From a bacterium (GTDB lineage Bacteria > ARS69), in NCBI GenBank assembly GCA_025774865.1, contig JALGZO010000487.1, forward strand, positions 1-7,424: a DNA stretch of 7,424 nucleotides. Reading direction: 5' to 3'. Of the stretch, positions 4,870 through 7,424 are shown in pieces. The notes beneath the pieces were generated by a model. The model was not told the origin of the DNA and made no database searches. It worked only from the letters and a program-made list of their open reading frames with translations. Positions within the stretch are counted from its first letter, which is position 1. Each line of letters begins with the position of its first letter. The position numbers and the translations under genes are program-made.

Positions 4870-7424
4870 ATGTTGCGCGTCACCGACTGCTCGAGACAAG
4901 CTCACTTGCTTCGGATTCTAACTTTCCTGGCCGTCCTGACCGCCGGCCCCGGCGCCGCCGAGCTGCCGGAGCGACTCGTCCACGTGCCCGAGACCCTGGA
5001 CGGACAGATTCCCCTGATCATCGAGACCAGCGCTCCCGACGCCGTGGCGGCCCGTATCGAGGAACTCGGCGGAAAGGTGGAGCACGTCTTCCGGTCCATC
5101 GACGGTCTGTCCGGTACGATTCCCGCGTCGGCTTACGACGCGATCCTCAATGACGCACGCGTCAGCTCCGTGCAGCGGCAGCGGTACGTGTATCGCGCGA
5201 TCGTGCCGAGCGATCGGTTGGGATTGGAAGAGTCCGGGTTCCGCGTGCCTCGCGATGCGGACGAGTACTTCGCGTCCATGAACCCGAGTCGGTTCACCGT
5301 TCGACAGGCCTCGCCCGCCGACGTGCTGCGGGGTGATGACGGAGACGAGCCCCGGACGTTCATCGGCTACGAACCGATCACGAGGGCGGCCGAGGTCTGG
5401 GAGGAAGCGAACTACGGAGATGGCACGGTCACCGCCATCATCGACACGGGCGTGTACGACGACCACCCGATGTACGAGGGCAACGTCGTCGGCGGCTTCA
5501 ATCTCGTTCCGCGCAGGGAAGAAGAGGCGATCGACCTCGACGAGGACGGAAACCCGGACGGCCGCTCCTTCCCGTGGCACTCGGTGCACAACAACTCGCA
5601 CGGGACGTTCGTGGCCGGCCTCATCGCCGGACACGTGGATCTGGAGTTCGACGCGGATGATTCCTTCGTCCAAGCCGTCAACGCACACAGTCCCGAGTCC
5701 GTGGTGTTCGACGACGAGGGCCGGGCCACCGTCCGCCTCTTCGGGATCGCGCCCGAGACCGACCTCTTTGCGGTCAAGGTGTTCCCCTACGACGGTGGCG
5801 GCGCACCGGACGCGCGGGTCGTCGCCGCGATCGATCGCTTGATCGCCATGAAGCGGAACGGCGAGCTCGACGTCGACGTCATCAACATGAGCCTCTCCGG
5901 CCCCGTTCTCTTCGACGGGTGGAACCCGCTCGACCGGATCGTCGACGTCGCCACGAGGCGGGGGATCACGTGCGTGTCGGCGGCGTCGAACGCCGGCCCG
6001 TCATTGATCACGGTGGGGAGTCCGGCGAGCGCCTTCACCGGACTCGCGGTCGGAGCCGCCGTCGATCCCATTCACACTCGCGCCGGGGTGGAGGACCTGT
6101 TCGGCGGGCCCGGCGCCGTGTTCTATCCGGAGGACCGGCTTCAGATCGCGAGCTTCAGCTCGCGAGGCCTGACGGGCGACAGGCGGGTGAAACCCGATAT
6201 CATCGCCACCGGTCTTCTCGTCTACTCGTCCACGCTCACCGACGTGACGGGCGACGGGATCCCCGACGAGCCGTCGTTCGCGTGGAGCTTCGGTGGCACG
6301 TCGTTCTCGGCGCCGATCGTCTCGGGGGCGGCGGCGCTCGTGACGTCCTACGCCGACCAGCGCCCCGGCCGGTTCGGGCGGGCGCCGTTCGTGGCGAACG
6401 CTCTGCAGGCGGCCGCGAAGCCGATCGCGGACTTCCACGACATCAGCCAGCGGGAGCAAGGGTTCGGATACGTGGACGTGGCCGAGGCGGTGAGACTGAT
6501 CCGCCGCCACCGCATTCATCCGCCGCGCGACCACGGCCGGCACGGGTTGCAGAGCCACCACGAACTGAGCGACGGGGCGGTGAGCGCCAGCTGTCCGGAG
6601 CTCCGGGCCGGCGATGCTTTCACGTTCAACCTGAGAGTGAAGCCCGGAGTCGAGCGCATCGACTTCACGTTCCCGGAAGTCGTCTTGGGCGCGGTGCAGA
6701 ATCCGTTCTTCGGCGACCAGCTCGCGGTCGTCATCCACTCCGCGAAGCGGGGAGGGTCCGGAGACTACGTGTACTTCAATGATGCGGCATCCCCCGGCGA
6801 AACGTTCACGTTCGAGTATCCGGAGCCGGGGACGATCCGCGTGACGATGAACGCCGGACTCGGGAACTACAGTCCCGCGTACGGCAGCATCCTCGCCGAG
6901 CCGGTCGCAGGGACCCTCCCGGCCACGCATTCCTTTCGCGGAAAGGTCCGTCGCAACGGGACCGCCGAGCACTCGTTCGACGTCCCGGGCGGCATGCCGG
7001 CCCTCGGGGTGAGGCTCTCCTGGCAGCACGACTGGACGAGGTATCCCACGGTCGATCTCGACCTCTTCATCGAGACGCCGGAGGGGGTGATCCCGGTGGC
7101 GTCGATCGACAGCCCCGAGCTCGTTTGGATCGAAGACCCGCCCGCGGGCGAATGGGAGTTCGCCATCCACGACATCGGATCGCTCCGCGGGAAGGAGAAG
7201 TACCGCCTGGAGATCGTATACGGCGGCGAGGCTCAGCGCCTCGAGGGCCGGGTCGACCTCGCGCGTCCACGTCTGGTCGGCGCGCAACCGAATCCATTCT
7301 CGCCGGAGACCCGGGTGAGCTTCACGGTTCCGAGCCGCGGCCGCGTGAGCCTGCGCGTGTACGACGTGGCGGGGCGTGTTGTTCGCACGCTCGTCGACGA
7401 GCCCCTGGACGCCGGCCCGCACGA
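4870..7424 (+). CDS. Secreted S8 subtilisin-like serine protease with FlgD-like/T9SS-type C-terminal domain (3' end cut by window edge)
   Basis: An extracellular or surface subtilase; 851 complete codons are visible and the frame runs off the window. Residues 1-30 form a signal peptide (Arg3/Arg9/Arg15, hydrophobic LLRILTFLAVL, likely cleavage after GPGAA). Residues about 46-108 resemble an inhibitor I9 propeptide (PLIIETSAPDAV... SSVQRQRYVYR). The catalytic domain spans about 170-545: D192 in AIIDTGV, H244 in NNSHGTFVAG, N374 (oxyanion hole) in ASNAGP and S478 in GGTSFSAPIVSG, a complete triad. A DLDEDGNPDG loop (222-231) just before the His resembles a calcium-binding loop. Beta-rich regions follow: an unassigned one at about 562-688, a PPC-like one at about 690-787 with VDLDLFIETPEG (728-739) and PPAGEWEF, then from 807 PNPFSPETRVSFTVP and VSLRVYDVAGRVVRTLV. 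The last matches FlgD-like Ig or type IX sorting domains, suggesting export and surface attachment or release. Roughly 30-50 residues probably remain. Family is certain; the substrate is unknown. Confidence 0.96.
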   Translation, partial: MLRVTDCSRQAHLLRILTFLAVLTAGPGAAELPERLVHVPETLDGQIPLIIETSAPDAVAARIEELGGKVEHVFRSIDGLSGTIPASAYDAILNDARVSSVQRQRYVYRAIVPSDRLGLEESGFRVPRDADEYFASMNPSRFTVRQASPADVLRGDDGDEPRTFIGYEPITRAAEVWEEANYGDGTVTAIIDTGVYDDHPMYEGNVVGGFNLVPRREEEAIDLDEDGNPDGRSFPWHSVHNNSHGTFVAGLIAGHVDLEFDADDSFVQAVNAHSPESVVFDDEGRATVRLFGIAPETDLFAVKVFPYDGGGAPDARVVAAIDRLIAMKRNGELDVDVINMSLSGPVLFDGWNPLDRIVDVATRRGITCVSAASNAGPSLITVGSPASAFTGLAVGAAVDPIHTRAGVEDLFGGPGAVFYPEDRLQIASFSSRGLTGDRRVKPDIIATGLLVYSSTLTDVTGDGIPDEPSFAWSFGGTSFSAPIVSGAAALVTSYADQRPGRFGRAPFVANALQAAAKPIADFHDISQREQGFGYVDVAEAVRLIRRHRIHPPRDHGRHGLQSHHELSDGAVSASCPELRAGDAFTFNLRVKPGVERIDFTFPEVVLGAVQNPFFGDQLAVVIHSAKRGGSGDYVYFNDAASPGETFTFEYPEPGTIRVTMNAGLGNYSPAYGSILAEPVAGTLPATHSFRGKVRRNGTAEHSFDVPGGMPALGVRLSWQHDWTRYPTVDLDLFIETPEGVIPVASIDSPELVWIEDPPAGEWEFAIHDIGSLRGKEKYRLEIVYGGEAQRLEGRVDLARPRLVGAQPNPFSPETRVSFTVPSRGRVSLRVYDVAGRVVRTLVDEPLDAGPH

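Noticed and set aside
3497-4921. 474-codon plus-strand open frame opposite the sulfatase-like gene
   Set aside because: The minus-strand protein shows ordered family motifs along its length; the plus frame shows none and runs through the intergenic region into the subtilase start in another frame.
6001-7422. 473-codon minus-strand open frame opposite the subtilase
   Set aside because: Antisense to the subtilase catalytic Ser region and C-terminal domains; no motif recognised.

Overview
This is a GC-rich bacterial window with six protein-coding genes and almost no spare DNA. Two genes are cut by the window edges: a secreted zinc protease on the left and a secreted subtilisin-like protease on the right. 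The organism is probably a free-living high-GC Gram-negative bacterium. The FlgD-like, T9SS-type C-terminal domain on the subtilase is common in the FCB superphylum (for example Candidatus Eisenbacteria, Latescibacteria and relatives), so I lean that way. The taxonomic call is inference; no rRNA or marker gene is present.

Layout from left to right. (1) 1-1481, minus: the N-terminal half of a two-domain M16 (insulinase/pitrilysin-type) metalloprotease with a signal peptide and an intact HxxEH...E active site. (2) 1482-1687: a divergent intergenic region with a strong hairpin/palindrome close to the M16 start. (3) 1688-2089, plus: a small DCC-family (DUF393) thioredoxin-like protein with a CxxC motif. 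(4) 4651-2079, minus: a three-gene run consisting of a sulfatase/alkaline-phosphatase-superfamily protein with an unusual active site, a histone-deacetylase-family zinc deacylase, and acylphosphatase. The last two overlap by 4 bp (GTGA), and acylphosphatase overlaps the convergent DCC gene by 11 bp. (5) 4652-4869: a divergent intergenic region with inverted repeats. (6) 4870-7424, plus: an S8 subtilase preproprotein with signal peptide, I9-type propeptide, catalytic domain, beta-rich C-terminal domains and the start of a FlgD-like/T9SS-type terminal domain.

How the genes may work together. The deacetylase and acylphosphatase form the clearest functional pair. One family removes acyl groups from amines such as acetyl-lysine or acetyl-polyamines. 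The other hydrolyses acyl phosphates such as acetyl phosphate, a non-enzymatic acetyl donor. Together they could lower acylation in the cytoplasm, but this is inference from adjacency and overlap. The upstream sulfatase-like protein starts directly at its first core beta-strand with no signal peptide, so it too is probably cytoplasmic. It lacks the formylglycine Cys and has Asn where a metal-binding Asp is expected, so 'sulfatase' describes its fold and not a proven activity. I see no strong sign of a wholly new defence, mobile or biosynthetic system: no CRISPR, transposase, tRNA or phage gene was seen.
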